In this document: piece after piece, positions 1 through 17,993 of the stretch
Numbering within the stretch: position 1 is the first letter of the stretch
Layout of the letters: every line of letters starts with the position of its first letter
Assembly: GCA_025602905.1 (NCBI GenBank)
Contig: JAHLKI010000013.1
Coordinates: forward strand, 124,001 to 188,000
Direction: 5' to 3'
DNA: 64,000 nucleotides
Source: Phlyctochytrium arcticum
Taxonomy: Eukaryota > Chytridiomycota > Chytridiomycetes > Chytridiales > Chytridiaceae
The notes under the pieces: generated by a model
The model's input: only the letters and a program-made list of their open reading frames with translations
The model's database searches: none
What the model was told of the DNA's origin: nothing
Program-made: the position numbers and the translations under genes

Positions 1-6871
<6,871 letters not shown>

Positions 6872-6922
6872 ATTTTCCTTTTTCTGATTATGCTTTATTA
6901 TTTTCAAATTTTGTACATTATG

Positions 6923-6928
6923 AATAAA
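6923..6928 (+). terminator. AATAAA poly(A) signal of PRP8
   Basis: A canonical AATAAA hexamer lies about 50 nt after the PRP8 stop codon, in an AT-rich stretch that separates it from the convergent peptidase gene. The gap between the two stop codons is only about 140 bp. Confidence 0.6.
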
Positions 6929-7013
6929 CGTTGTGCGTATGTTGACGCAAAAATGCTCTTTTTTAAAACAGATTGGATACCCACTGCCGGAGCGCAAGGT
7001 AAATAAAACAACA

Positions 7014-10000
7014 TCACAATAATGTAACAGTTTGCAATATCCTTACCTGAAACACGTTACTGGGCCCTCTATCTCCCTTGGCCCTTCTCCTGTACTCCTT
7101 TTCCTCAACTGCCGAGTCAATGGCCCCCCTCTTATGCCGTCGCGAACGCCCCCCTGCATTACCTTCCTGGTCTTGCTCATCGTGACCGTCAGAAAATGTG
7201 AAGCCGGTTCCAGACGGAGAAGGCATCATGGCAGCAGCCGAAGGTGAATCCGCATTGAGAGCGGTAATCAAAAAGGCATATTCAAACGCCAGATTCTCCA
7301 AGAATGTATACTGGCCTGATGAACCGCCGTGCCCAGCATCTTCCAACCGTAGTAATAATGAACGTGGAGTAGGGTGGGCAGGAAGGAGGAGATCATTAAC
7401 GGGGCCCCCGGCCATCGCTGCAAGGGTAGGGGCTTTCCTAGGAGTATGGGCGGCGGGGGTGGCACCGCCGTGCTCTGAGTTTGCCGACACAGGTCCAGAA
7501 TCTCGCTTTTCGGCATTGCTGAATTGTAGTTTGGCTGAGGATAAAGAATTCTTCAAGGCCCTGCGACGTTCTCCCCGCATCTTTGCGACAAACTTTAATG
7601 GTTCAAAGAAGGCGACGCGTGGATCGTTCATTCCCGCTACAACCAACAGATGAGGGTAGGCGTTGCGAGCTAGTGCAAGGCCCCGAATATTACTGTATGG
7701 ACAGTAGGTTTTCATCACTTCGTAGATTTCCTTCTCGTTGGGATTTCCCCACTCTTCGTACTCGAATGCAGTCCATGGTATGCTTGCGTCAAACATGGTG
7801 TTGATGACATCCACAAATGGAACCTCAGTCAACGCTGCTGCGAAGAGATCCGGACGAATGTTAATCGCGGCGCCAATCAAAAGTCCGCCAGCCGATCGAC
7901 CGTAAATAGAAAGTTTGGAAGGGGTGGTGTATCCTTCTTTGCAGAGATACTCTGCCACAGAACAGAAATCCAAAAATGTATTTGGCTTTTTACCCAATTT
8001 GCCTTCCTCATACCAGCCGTTACCCATGTCAGCACCGCCTCGAACGTGCGCAGCAGCATAGATGAAGCCACGATCCAGTAAAGACAGGCGCGAGCCGGAG
8101 AAAATGGGGTTGACAAAAGCTCCGTAAGCGCCATAGGCATGTAGGAGGCATGGATTTGGTTGGGATGGATTCTGATTTAGACCGAGCAAATCACGTCGGT
8201 AAACGATCGAGACAGGCACCGCTGTGCCATCAACACCAGTGGCGAAAAGCCGTCGCGAGGTGTATAGGCTCTGTTCGTATCCGCCAATATGCTCCTCGTG
8301 GATAACATCCATGGTGCGATCGTCCATGTTGTAGTCAATGACTTGTTTTGGCTGCACAAAGGATGTGTAGGTGAAACGCAAAATGTTTGTATCAAATTGC
8401 GAAGCTTTCGCGAGAGATCGCTCTTCCTCGCGCACTAATCCAGGCCACAGAGAATAAACCATTTCTCCAAAACTGATGTAATGGTAGGATGTGAACCCTT
8501 CGTGTCGCAAATCAACGATTCGAACATTCTGCAGGCAATTCGATCTTTCAAAAACAATCAAGTGATTGCGCCGGACTTCGAAATCCTCAATCAAAACAAA
8601 GTCCCTCTGCTCAACGACAGTCTCCCGCAAATCTAGTAGCTCCTTCTCTGTGACGGCGGCTGGGTCTGGCAGCGTTGTTGGTATAGGTGTGCGATATAGG
8701 CAATTGTTTTTGGAGTTTTCATTGGTAAGGATGTAAAAGTACGAGCCGTGAGCCTCCACGCTATATTGTATGTTTTCTTGACGAGCGAAAATCAGTCGAG
8801 GTGGATCATTCGGGCTGTCTGCTGAGATGAATCGTGATTCGGACGTAATTTGAGCGGATGAGTTCAAAATGATATATCTGCCATTGCATGACTTGGTAAG
8901 CGACAAGAAGAACATTTCGTCGTCCTCGTGATACAACAGTGCATCATTACTGACATCGTCGTTAAGCTTGTGGCGCTTGAGATGATATGCACGTTCACAA
9001 TCGTCGAGGACAGTATAGAAAACGCTATTGTCATCGGCAAATTCCAAGTCTTCGTAGACGCCTTCAATGCGATCATCCAAAACAGTTTTGGTGTCCATTT
9101 TCATGAAATATGTCGTATATCGCTCATTGCCTACCGAATCAATGCCATATGCGATCAGTTTACAGTCGGGTGAGTGCTTCAGAAACCCCATGCGAAAATA
9201 TGATGCATCCTCAAATTCTGGTGAGTTTGCAAGGATATTTTCATCGAGATAGACTTCTTCTAGATCGTTCTTGCTGCGGCAATGTAATCGATACTCCTTT
9301 CCAACTTCCTAATAAAAGAAAATGTGTTAATGATTGAGTGGTTTGTTTCAAGGGATTGGGCCTTACCTTTCGGATGTAGTAAGTCCATCCATCTTGCATG
9401 GTCACTTTAGCCGACATTTCGCATTCGTCAATGCGCGACACGAATTCTTTATACAGCAGCTTTTGCAGGGGTTTGGTATCATCCAGCATTTTAGTCGTGT
9501 ATTCATTTTCCTGCTCAATATACTGAAGAACCTCGGGATTTTCCTTGTCAGTAAGCCAGGCATAATCATCCTCCCATTCCTCTCCGTGCACATTGACCCA
9601 TTTGTGAGGCTTGCGAGGACACACTGGGGATGGTGGCCGCGGTATTATATCGGCCGGTTTTGACATTTCCTGCAGATCAACGAGAAGGGGTTTTAGTTTA
9701 TCTTCCCAAATGTCTTTGCAGTGGATGGGGCTTCGAATGCAATGTTCTTCAATCAGGCGCGTAAGGGCGGGTATGATCTGGATAACATTGCTGGGGTCTC
9801 CTTGGATGTATTCATCGAGAGCCTCAATGTCATCTAGGGGTGGGTGAACAGTCGAGTGGTGGGGAGTGAGCGCATCATTGAACGTGGTAAGTTGCGGTAG
9901 AGTGGGCGTTTGCTGTTTGAGTTGAGGACTTGCCGGGGCACGCTCGGGAAAGCGCAACGTGGTCTGACTTTGTCGCGCGAAATGACTCTGCGAAGCAAAC

Positions 10001-10038
10001 TCGGCATGAGCCCCAGCAACGTCCTGAGGTCGAGCCAT
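7014..10038 (-). CDS. Oligopeptidase B-like serine peptidase (S9A)
   Basis: Two exons, complement(7014..9308, 9367..10038), give 988 residues; the 58-bp intron is phase 0. The protein has the prolyl-oligopeptidase plan. A disordered N-terminal extension of about 130 residues is followed by the S9 beta-propeller domain (EWEDDYAWLTDKENPEV, DECEMS, YYIRKVRP/EVGKEYRLHCR) and the alpha/beta-hydrolase domain. The triad can be read as Ser in YGRSAGGLLIG, Asp in MNDPRVAFFEP and His in EDAGHGGSSGQY. This family cleaves short peptides after basic residues, usually in the cytosol. About 75 low-complexity residues are inserted between the Asp and His motifs, and about 70 follow the catalytic core; both are longer than usual. 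The 3' end is uncertain: a GTAAGG donor follows VFQ near 7036, so a short alternative last exon ending near 6970 is possible. Confidence 0.9.
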
Positions 10039-10592
10039 AGGTTTGACAACCGTGATTCTTGCAGTTTTGGTCTGGCTCTGGTATCAGGTCTGTTTGGTGT
10101 CCTTTCCTTGCTAACGGGTAGCTTTAATTCGGTAAGACGCGCCCTGAACCTTTGGGCCTGACCCTTAAACTTATCCGCCACTCGACCCACAGTAGGTGCT
10201 AATGTCTTTCCAGCAGGATCTCCCAAGGCTGCTTGGTATTAGATCTCGAGATCCGTCGTTCCTAGTAGCTTCCTACGCGTGTAGGACGGGAGACTCCGGA
10301 ACGCGCTCTTACCTTCTTACGGCGACTTCCCGGCAACTTCCGGCATCCGCCACCAAAAATGTCATTGGCCGCCAAGAGCAGTTTTACAACTTTTACACCT
10401 TCTGCAAAATCTCAAACTCAACCTGAATCTGCACTTCCTTTACGGACACGAAACCTATCACAAAACACATCGAACCCCGCTTTACGACTCTGCGCTCTAC
10501 TCAGATACCTTTAATCGAATCAGAATCGAACGTCCCCACTCCTTTTCCCCCCCACCCCAGCGCAACCCCCGTTACCCCCAACCTCAAGCGCA
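10039..10592. promoter_or_regulatory. Divergent intergenic region, 554 bp
   Basis: This region separates the peptidase start (minus strand) from the small gene at 10593 (plus strand). Short open frames occur, including one from an ATG at 10359, but none has recognisable content. The last 60 bases before 10593 are a C-rich pyrimidine tract, as is common before fungal start codons. No other element is seen. Confidence 0.5.
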
Positions 10593-10901
10593 ATGAAGAC
10601 CCCTCAAGCGTCAATAGTGTTTATCAACAACAAGCCGCACCCACTGAACCCCAAGACCCATCGCCCAGACGTGGGTCCCAATGTCTACGTTGTTAGCGAG
10701 CGAGGAAAGCCAACGCTTGGACCGCTAAAGCCAGGCGACCGCTACAAGCTAGTGGGAATGTGGGAGATGGGTTCCCTGAGTGACAGCAGCAAGGCTGCTA
10801 TGCAAGTGGAGCGGATGAAATGGATGGAAGCTAGAGCCGGCAAGAAATTGGGCAGCCAACCTGAGAAGGACTCTCTCCTCAATTTCTGTTTTGGAAACTG
10901 A
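10593..10901 (+). CDS. Hypothetical protein, 102 aa
   Basis: A single-exon frame from ATG to TGA. I do not recognise the family. The protein is basic and soluble, with no signal peptide or membrane segment. The central part looks folded (VGPNVYVVSERGKPTLGPL, then DRYKLVGMWEMGSLSD) and is followed by a probable helix (SKAAMQVERMKWMEARAGKK). The start follows a C-rich leader, consistent with a real 5' UTR. The frame overlapping the leader is also open and Pro/Thr-rich, so an upstream exon cannot be excluded. Moderate support only. Confidence 0.55.
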   Translation: MKTPQASIVFINNKPHPLNPKTHRPDVGPNVYVVSERGKPTLGPLKPGDRYKLVGMWEMGSLSDSSKAAMQVERMKWMEARAGKKLGSQPEKDSLLNFCFGN

Positions 10902-11038
10902 GCGACCACAGACACTTTTGGGAACCATTCTACTGTACATTTACGAAGCGACTATCTACAATTAATACATATATACCCTGGTCCTATTCAAACGAGAGCG
11001 TGAACCAATTTGTTTCCATTTTGATCTGCGGGTCCAAT

Positions 11039-12090
11039 TCAAACTGACATTTGCATTTCAATTTTCCTATGCGGCTCGTAGCCTTGAACCTCAAATTGAT
11101 CAAACTCGAATGACTCCAGTTCTTTGACCATATCGTCCACAGTGCCGGCAGTGCTTTCTTTCTTTATTTGCAGTGTCGGGAACTTTCTTGGCTCTCGCGC
11201 CACCTGTGTCGCAAGAGCTGTCAAGTGGTTTAAGTAGACATGGGCATCACCCAGACAATGAATAAACTCCCCAACTCCCAAACCACACACATGCGCCAGC
11301 ATGATGGTCAGCAAAGCATAGCTCGCAATATTGAATGGTACTCCCAATCCCATGTCACAAGAGCGTTGGTAAAGCTGACATGAAAGTCTCGCGGGTTTAC
11401 TAGGTGTGGCCGAAGATACGTAAAACTGGCAAAACATGTGGCAAGGAGGAAGAGCCATCTTTCCGAGATCTGAAAACCCAGGTTGGTCAACAACTCACGA
11501 TCTAGACATTCCCTTGGCATACCTGCAGGATTCCATGCACTCAGAATGATTCTTCGATCCGATGGCTTCTCCTTAATCAAGCGAATGACTTCCCGTAGTT
11601 GATCTACCCCTTTGCCGGTATAATCTTCGTCACAGGTAGAATAGGCAGCCCCGAAATGTCGCCATTGGAACCCATACACAGGCCCCAAATCCCCAACTCG
11701 CCGATCATTCAGTCCTATCCGATCCAGAGCTTCTCGTGAGCCGTTGCCATCCCAAATCTTTACATTCTTTTGGGAAAGAATCGACGAATCGGTTTGACCG
11801 CGAATGAAAAACATGAGCTCTTCGAATACTATACGAAGAGGGACGCGCTTTGTTGTCAGGAGGGGAAAGACATTATTTGAGAGATCGAAACGCATGGAGG
11901 GTGGGCCAAATAGTGACCGAGTTCCAGTGCCCGTGCGGTCTTCGCGGACATCCCCTTCGTCTATGATCTTGCGAATCAGATCCAAGTACTGATACTCTTC
12001 GTGCCTCTTGACTTGCTCATCCATCGTAGGTCCCTTGGCCTTGCTTGGCACCTGTGCTGTCCTGGCTCCTTCAGCTGTTGTTGCCAGCAT
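11039..12090 (-). CDS. CDC21: Thymidylate synthase
   Basis: Converts dUMP to dTMP with methylene-tetrahydrofolate, the last step of de novo thymidylate synthesis. Exons complement(11039..11469, 11523..12090) give 332 residues; the junction restores [13 protein letters not shown]. Signature blocks: [12 protein letters not shown] near residue 50, [20 protein letters not shown], the catalytic Cys in [33 protein letters not shown] and the C-terminal closing segment. A weakly conserved N-terminal tail of about 20 residues precedes the fold, and short insertions (SSATPSKPA; the acidic stretch before FDQFEVQGY) are lineage-specific. It shares a 146-bp upstream region with the divergent tRNA-synthetase gene. 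Confidence 0.97.
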
Positions 12091-12236
12091 GTTTCAAGTA
12101 GATCGCTCAAAAGTCCGCCAAAGGCCGACCGCTGACCGTGACAGCTATGGCGTTGTCACAGTAACAAATTGAGAGCCTTGAGTTGACAGAAGCACGAATT
12201 GTCAAATTATAGAGCAACCGACTCTTCGATTCTCAA
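12091..12236. promoter_or_regulatory. Bidirectional promoter, CDC21/FRS2
   Basis: Only 146 bp separate the start codons of the divergent thymidylate synthase and Phe-tRNA synthetase alpha genes, so both 5' UTRs and both core promoters must fit here. No clear TATA box is seen. Confidence 0.6.
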
Positions 12237-14165
12237 ATGGCACTACGAGAGCGGTACACGGAACTGATCTTGTCCCTGCTGGACAAGTCGGGAAAAATCG
12301 ACGACACTCGGGCAGTGCAAGACGAGCAAAAATCCTTGGATCAGGAAGTTGTTGTGGGCGTTTTGAAGAGTTTGGAAAGTAGACAGGTATGCCGTTTGCC
12401 CGAGAGCTTTCATGTAGTAACAGCGGATACTGACGGACCTTCAGGTCATAGAATATGAGACCCTGACTTTGGAGCGGCTGGTTTTGACTGAAGAGGGTGC
12501 GGATATCGCAGACCACGGAAGTTATGAAGCTCGAGTTTTCAATGCGGTCGCTGCGCAAGCAAACGGAATCAGTGCCGCAGACTTGATGGCCAAGATTGGG
12601 CAGATTGCTCAGTTTGGACAGGGACGAGCAATGAAGAACAAGTGGATCAAGAAAAGCGCTGATGGCGCCTTCGTGAAAGCTGTATGTTCCTAGTCGATCT
12701 TTTTACCACTTCCATTTGTTTATTTCGCGATGGCCTATGATGTTCGCAGGTAAATACCATTGTGGATGAGTCGCAAAATCTTTTGCGTGCCATTCGAGAA
12801 GAGGGCAGTCACAAGGATGACAAAGTGGTCAAAGATCTGAAAAAGCAGAAACATATCACAACAACGTATGAAGCCAACGCATCCATGGCTCTGATTCGCG
12901 TCCGTTATTGACTATTAATGTATTTAGGAAGAGTCTGTCGTATCGCGTGACCAAGGGTGAAAAGTTCACCACCAAGCTGGTCAAGGAAGAGACGGATATC
13001 ACAGATGAGATGTTGAAGAGGTGAGAGCAAAGCCTTTGTTGATAGACTTGCCAGAAATTGATGTATGACCAACAAAAGTGGCGAATGGAAAAATGCTGCC
13101 TTCAAAAAGTACAACTTTGAGGCTGCCGGAGTCCAGCCTCCATCAGGCTCCCTTCACCCTCTTCTCAAAATCCGCGAAGAATACCGCCACATCTTTCTCG
13201 AACTCGGTTTCTCCGAAATGCCCACGAACCAATACGTCGAGTCCTCGTTCTGGAACTTTGACGCCCTGTTCCAGCCACAACAGCATCCAGCCCGCGATGC
13301 TCACGACACCTTTTTTCTCAAAGATCCCGCCACGACTGACAGGCTTCCGGCCGAATACGTTGAGCGCGTAAAGCAAGTCCACTCCAAGGGCGGTTACGGC
13401 TCTATCGGGTACAACTACGAATGGAAGATTGCAGAAGCCCAGAAACTCGTCCTGCGCACGCATACGACGTCCGTCAGTTCAAATATGCTTTACAAGTTGG
13501 CTCAAGAATACAAACAAACGGGCGAGTGGAAGCCCGTCAAGTGGTTTTCGATTGACAAGGTGTTCCGGAATGAGACATTGGACGCCACACATTTGGCCGA
13601 ATTTCACCAGATTGAGGGTGTAGTCGCCGATAAGGGTCTGACACTGGGTGACTTGCTTGGTACATTGCACAACTTTTTCAAAAAGCTGGGTATGTCATCT
13701 GAGAATGTTTGAATTATTTCCAGTCAAATCTGATTTCTTGGATTAGGCATCAAGAAGCTCCGTTTCAAGCCAGCGTACAACCCCTACACGGAGCCCAGTA
13801 TGGAAATCTTCTCTTGGCACGAAGGTCTGAACAAATGGGTTGAAATTGGTAAGTCTCTAACTATATATACTCCTTTCACTCTTCTAACATACGCATCAGG
13901 TAACTCTGGCATGTTCCGGCCCGAGATGTTGCTCCCGATGGGATTACCCGAAGATGTCAGCGTTATTGCCTGGGGTTTGTCCACCGAGCGACCTACCATG
14001 ATCAAGTATGGATACAACAACATTCGAGATCTGGTAGGCCATCGATGTGACCTGGCCATGATGAACAAGAATGCGATTGCGCGGTGAGTTTGCTTTCAAT
14101 CTCTTGTCCCCGAAATATTCGTTGCTAAACTTTTCATCCCGTCGTAACCCAGAGTGGACAAATAA
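12237..14165 (+). CDS. FRS2: Phenylalanyl-tRNA synthetase, alpha subunit
   Basis: Catalytic subunit of the cytosolic (alpha-beta)2 enzyme that charges tRNA-Phe. Exons 12237..12386, 12445..12681, 12750..12865, 12928..13020, 13079..13689, 13747..13848, 13900..14083 and 14153..14165 give 501 residues, near the 508 of human FARSA. An N-terminal winged-helix DNA-binding-like region (about residues 1-150) precedes the class II core. Motif 2 is [18 protein letters not shown]; the motif 3 region is [18 protein letters not shown]. The [17 protein letters not shown] block is typical of the eukaryotic alpha subunit. The last intron is a judgement: without it the frame stops at TGA inside the donor (14085-14087), giving ...AIAR; with it the end is ...AIARVDK, closer to the RLDA-like end of homologues. 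Confidence 0.95.
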
Positions 14166-14265
14166 GGGACACGATCACCATACACCCCTCATAATGCACA
14201 TAAACACTCTCTTCCCTCCCCCAAATATATTTACATTCATCGTACAAATAGCCAGATGGGTTGCC

Positions 14266-14836
14266 TTACCACAATCCCACCTCCTGACACAACAGCATCG
14301 CCTCCTTGAAGACAGCCTGTTCCCGCTCTCCGATCGCCATGTCATAATCCTCCTCCTCTTCTTCTTCAGGTGTCCGCTTCCGTTTCGTCAATGCCACTCC
14401 GAGTAGTAAGGGCCGGGTATCGGTGGGCCGTTTGGCGTGTATCATGGATAGGATGTGAGATGCGTAGGTTTGAGGTAGAGGATCAGAGGGTGAGCCGAGT
14501 AAGGTCCGAGTACTGACGGTTGGGGTGGAGGCGGGTCGAGGTTGGGTGTCGATACTGGCTTCCGTCTAAATGGAACCCATCAAGATAAACAAATGGACAA
14601 CACCCATGAAAACCTTTGCAAGTCTATAGACATACCAAGGATCCAATTCGATTGAATTCTGTCACCACGACAAAATGCTTGTTGGCGAATTCGGTGTAGA
14701 GGACTTGGAGGTTGGGAGTTGTGGGAGAAATGCTTTGCTTGTGAGTTGTTTTGATGGGAAAGGAAGTGGTTGCGGAGCCGTCAGCGTCTAAACCGGACGC
14801 TAACGATTGCATGTCGAAAGGAGAGGCAGCCATCAT
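14266..14836 (-). CDS. PSMG3: Proteasome assembly chaperone 3-like (PSMG3/PAC3)
   Basis: Exons complement(14266..14565, 14636..14836) join in phase 0 across a 70-bp intron and give 166 residues. After a disordered N-terminus the sequence follows the PAC3 pattern: FPIKTTHKQSISPTTPNLQV, then the strand TEFANKHFVVVTEFNRIGSL, then RTLLGSPSDPL, LLLGVALTKR and a final helix EAMLLCQEVGLW. Human PSMG3 shows the same order (LVVVTQFGKMGTL, KVLLGQDEPL, LLAVAVKD, ALREVIRVCQVW). PAC3 pairs with PAC4 to guide assembly of the 20S alpha ring. The EEEEEDYD insertion is lineage-specific. ATG 14836 is the first in-frame start; the next in-frame ATG directly follows it. Confidence 0.8.
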
Positions 14837-15252
14837 TTGCCGCAACCAGAAATCGGTCTTTGTATGTTTACAGATCTACAGATCTGTGTTGGAGTGGGAT
14901 TGTGACGAAAAGATCGGTTTGAGCGGTTTTGAGCCCACGAACGTTTGGTCATTGAGTGTAGGGTTTTCAAAACACAAGATTTGTGAAAACGATTGAGAGC
15001 ACTACAATTAATATACAGAATAGAAACAGATGAATACGTTGGAGTGTCAGAAGGGATAAATGCAGAGATAAATTAGTGCGGTTGGAGCAAGTACTGTGCG
15101 CCCGTTTGTTGATTCTCGAATGAGGTTCCGTGCGAATGCAGAATAGACGGCGCTAAGAGCTGCCGGTATGCAATCAAACGACTGGTCCTCTTCCTCTCAG
15201 CGTCAAGGGTCGTTTGAAGAGTGATGGGTATGTGGATATGAATGAGCACTCT
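14837..15252. other. Intergenic, 416 bp
   Basis: Lies upstream of the PSMG3-like gene and downstream of the CHCHD5-like gene, both on the minus strand. I see no gene, RNA or clear regulatory element here. Confidence 0.4.
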
Positions 15253-15706
15253 TCACTTCGAAGTGGGTCCTCCGGCGGCAGGCGGATCCGATGGTCCACC
15301 CATAACAGAGTTATGACACTCATACAATCCTCGCAATGCGTCAACGCAAACCGAAGGATTCTCCGTGTTCTTCTCCAGACATGCTTGATATGTTTTGATC
15401 ATGGGTCCACATTTGCGTTTGACTTCGCGAAGGGATGCCACACTAAACGTAAAAAGTATTAGGATATGACTATCCCTGTATTGGAGGACAGTAGGCTTAC
15501 TTTTCTTCTGCGCATTTCGTAACAGCGAGTTTCTCTGATTGACAAGTTGATTCCCAGTTGGTCGGGTTCTTTTCGACGCACTGGCTAGTTGGAGATGACA
15601 GCGTTAGCAGAGAAGAGTTGGCTTTAGAAAATGAAGGCGGGACGTACGTGTAGTACATCATCTGTACATGGCAGTGTTTGGCTACTTCGGAGAGCGTTGA
15701 TTCCAT
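15253..15706 (-). CDS. CHCHD5: Twin-CX9C mitochondrial protein, CHCHD5-like
   Basis: Exons complement(15253..15442, 15501..15584, 15648..15706) give 110 residues. Four exact CX9C motifs are visible: CHVQMMYYTQC, CQSEKLAVTKC, CGPMIKTYQAC and CVDALRGLYEC. They form two CHCH domains, the arrangement and spacing of human CHCHD5. Such proteins are imported into the intermembrane space by the Mia40 disulfide relay and have no cleavable presequence. Two of the three exon joins fall between or inside CX9C motifs and restore them exactly, which supports the model. The frame is open upstream to 15790, but the ATG at 15706 places MESTLSEVAKHC where homologues start. The last 15 residues are a Pro/Gly-rich tail. 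Confidence 0.88.
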
Positions 15707-15873
15707 GATTGGAGCTTGAGCAGGTGCTTGAGGTAGTTCTTTAAAGTTTGTAGTTTTGAGAATGTTTGGAAAATTTCCGAGTTTTGTCAATCACGTGTTT
15801 GGTTTGTCCAAAGTTCAGATTAGAACGCGTCGCGCGATTCAGTGATTCAGTGAACGAACCTCCAGGAACCATA

Positions 15874-16699
15874 ATGTCTGCAGTAGATGGCGGGGGACGG
15901 CTTCCCTCACCGGCACGGCAAAGCTATACTTCAGCAGCCGGCGGGGGCCCAACCATCCAAGCATGGAAACCTATTCATCCAGCGTCGCAGCAACAGTCGC
16001 AGCCGTTCAGGGTTGGGCCGGACGGTGAACTGGAGAAGCAGGTGAGAGGCACTTTCTCATTTGAGCAATGATTGTCGCAGAATGTATTGATGCTTTGTCG
16101 CGTGGGGGTTTGTAGTTACGAGCAGGCATTGACCTCGTTCAGGACGCGTTCGATCGTCGAACCGCCAGTCTAGTCAATGAGGTTGCGCGGTGGAAGGAAC
16201 TGGCATCCAATCAAAGGCAGCAGGTGGATATCCGACGTGTATGAAGAACAGAAAATTAGGTGTACTGAAGCTACAGTTCAACTCAGATTGTAGGACTGGA
16301 AACCCAGTCGACGCAATTAGCCCGTCGCGTAACGGAGCTTGAGAAACTGGCTATACAACAAAAGACCGAAAAACAAGCGCTCCTGTCGGCCCGGAACGAT
16401 TTAATGGAGCGGTATTCGGCGCTCAAGAAAAACGCGTCGCAACTGGAGACTTTTCGCAAGGTGGGTGTGCGGGCTATAATGTACACCTGAGGGCGCTAAT
16501 AACGAGTATTGTTGTTGGTATCATTCTAGTCGATTGTAAATATGGTGGAGTCTGGACCAGCAACAAACATGACCTTGTCCGATATCGATCGGTCTTTCAC
16601 CTCCAGTACTTTTGATGTCACTCATTCGCGACTTGGGCCAGACGCATCGCCCACTCGCGGCTCCCTGGATCAATTGCAAATGAGTATTCACGAGCACCC

Positions 16700-16732
<33 letters not shown>

Positions 16733-17993
16733 TCGATCCATGTCGGTTGGGAAACGGTCGCCAGTGCGCGAGCAAGTCATCAAGAACTCTGTATTGGAAC
16801 AGTCCTACATGGACGATTTTCCTGATGAGGAGGGGGGAAGGAGGAATGTTGCACATTTGTCATTCCTCAAGGATCAGCGACAGCAGTCTTTTGAATTGGT
16901 GAGTACGCCCCAGGTTGTGCACCAATGAATGGAATGTTGATTATTTTGGATGACCAGGCACAACCGACATCCATGTCGGTAGACTACTCCATCTCGAGAG
17001 TTGACGCTCATCAGAATCGAGCCCAAGACTTTTTGACGAGATTTGCCGATACGCGCGACAGGAATGTCATGAGCAGCAGTCATCACCAGCAGCACCAAAC
17101 GAAGTCCCGTCAGGTTTCAAACACGATGAACACGACGGCATCCAATACAAATGCGCCTAGTATCCTACCTACTCGGAAAAGTCCTGATCGGGTAAGTCAT
17201 ATGCTCGTTTATACATGAATCCTAGAATGGCCCGCGTATTGAGTGATCTCTTTACAGAGCCAGCTCCCAAGCAGGGATGAAGGAGCCACACCTACCCCGG
17301 CCACTTCAAACCGACTATCACATCGTCAACGTAAGAATGTCTTTTGAATGTGAATCAGTTGTCCGGTTTTGATGGGTGCTCTCCGTGTTCGCAGGTTCTT
17401 CGTCACAGAGTAGTGCTAGCTCACCCAACTTGCGTTCGCAATCTCTGCAACCGCAGAAACAGCCACACAGTCACCATCATCATTCCCGCCACCACCATCA
17501 GATACCACAGCACTCGAGCCAAACCCAGGCGAAAGGTCAACCCCAGGTCAAGCATCCAACCGTGGCTCACCAGCAATCTACTCTGTCATCGCCCAACCCC
17601 GGGATCGCTGCAGTGGACAGTCCATTGATCAGTGACAATGATGGCAGAGTTGGAGTAGGAAGCAGCAGTATTGATGCACCGACGCTATACAAGCAGATCC
17701 GGGAAGGACTGAGTCCAGGCCAGTTTGAAGAGTTTGCGTCCAATGTGGCGCTGTTTAATTCTGGGCAGCAGACGGCGGACCAGACGGTACGAAATGTGGG
17801 GCAGATAGTCAAGGAGCGGCGGCTGTTTGTACAGATGCGCACGCTAATCTACACGGCGTTGGAAGAGAGTGGGGATGGTGCTGGCACCGCTCCTGCTACT
17901 TCTACAGGCACCCCCGTTTCCAATGCCCAGAGTCCCAACAATGCCTTTGCAGTGGCGGAAGAGGACGGCGCAAAACTTGACACCCCCTCTTGA
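15874..17993 (+). CDS. Coiled-coil protein with At4g15545-like C-terminal domain
   Basis: Exons 15874..16041, 16116..16238, 16287..16460, 16530..16898, 16958..17191, 17258..17330 and 17395..17993 give 579 residues; an alternative donor at 16224 removes five. After a disordered N-terminus, residues about 57-155 are heptad-rich coiled coil (RVTELEKLAIQQKTEKQALL). A long Ser/Gln/His-rich region follows with a run of nine Gln (DNA 16706-16732) and His clusters. The C-terminal block, about 60 residues (LYKQIREGLSPGQFEEFASN onward, through QTADQTVRNVGQIV), resembles the plant At4g15545 family, where a similar RLSYEQF...NIKELNAQKQTREETL segment occurs. Function in this family is not established. All seven exons splice in frame at good GT-AG sites. 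Confidence 0.8.
16706..16732 (+). repeat. (CAG)n polyglutamine tract
   Basis: Nine uninterrupted CAG codons inside the coiled-coil protein gene. A pure trinucleotide repeat of this kind is likely to vary in length between strains. Confidence 0.9.
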
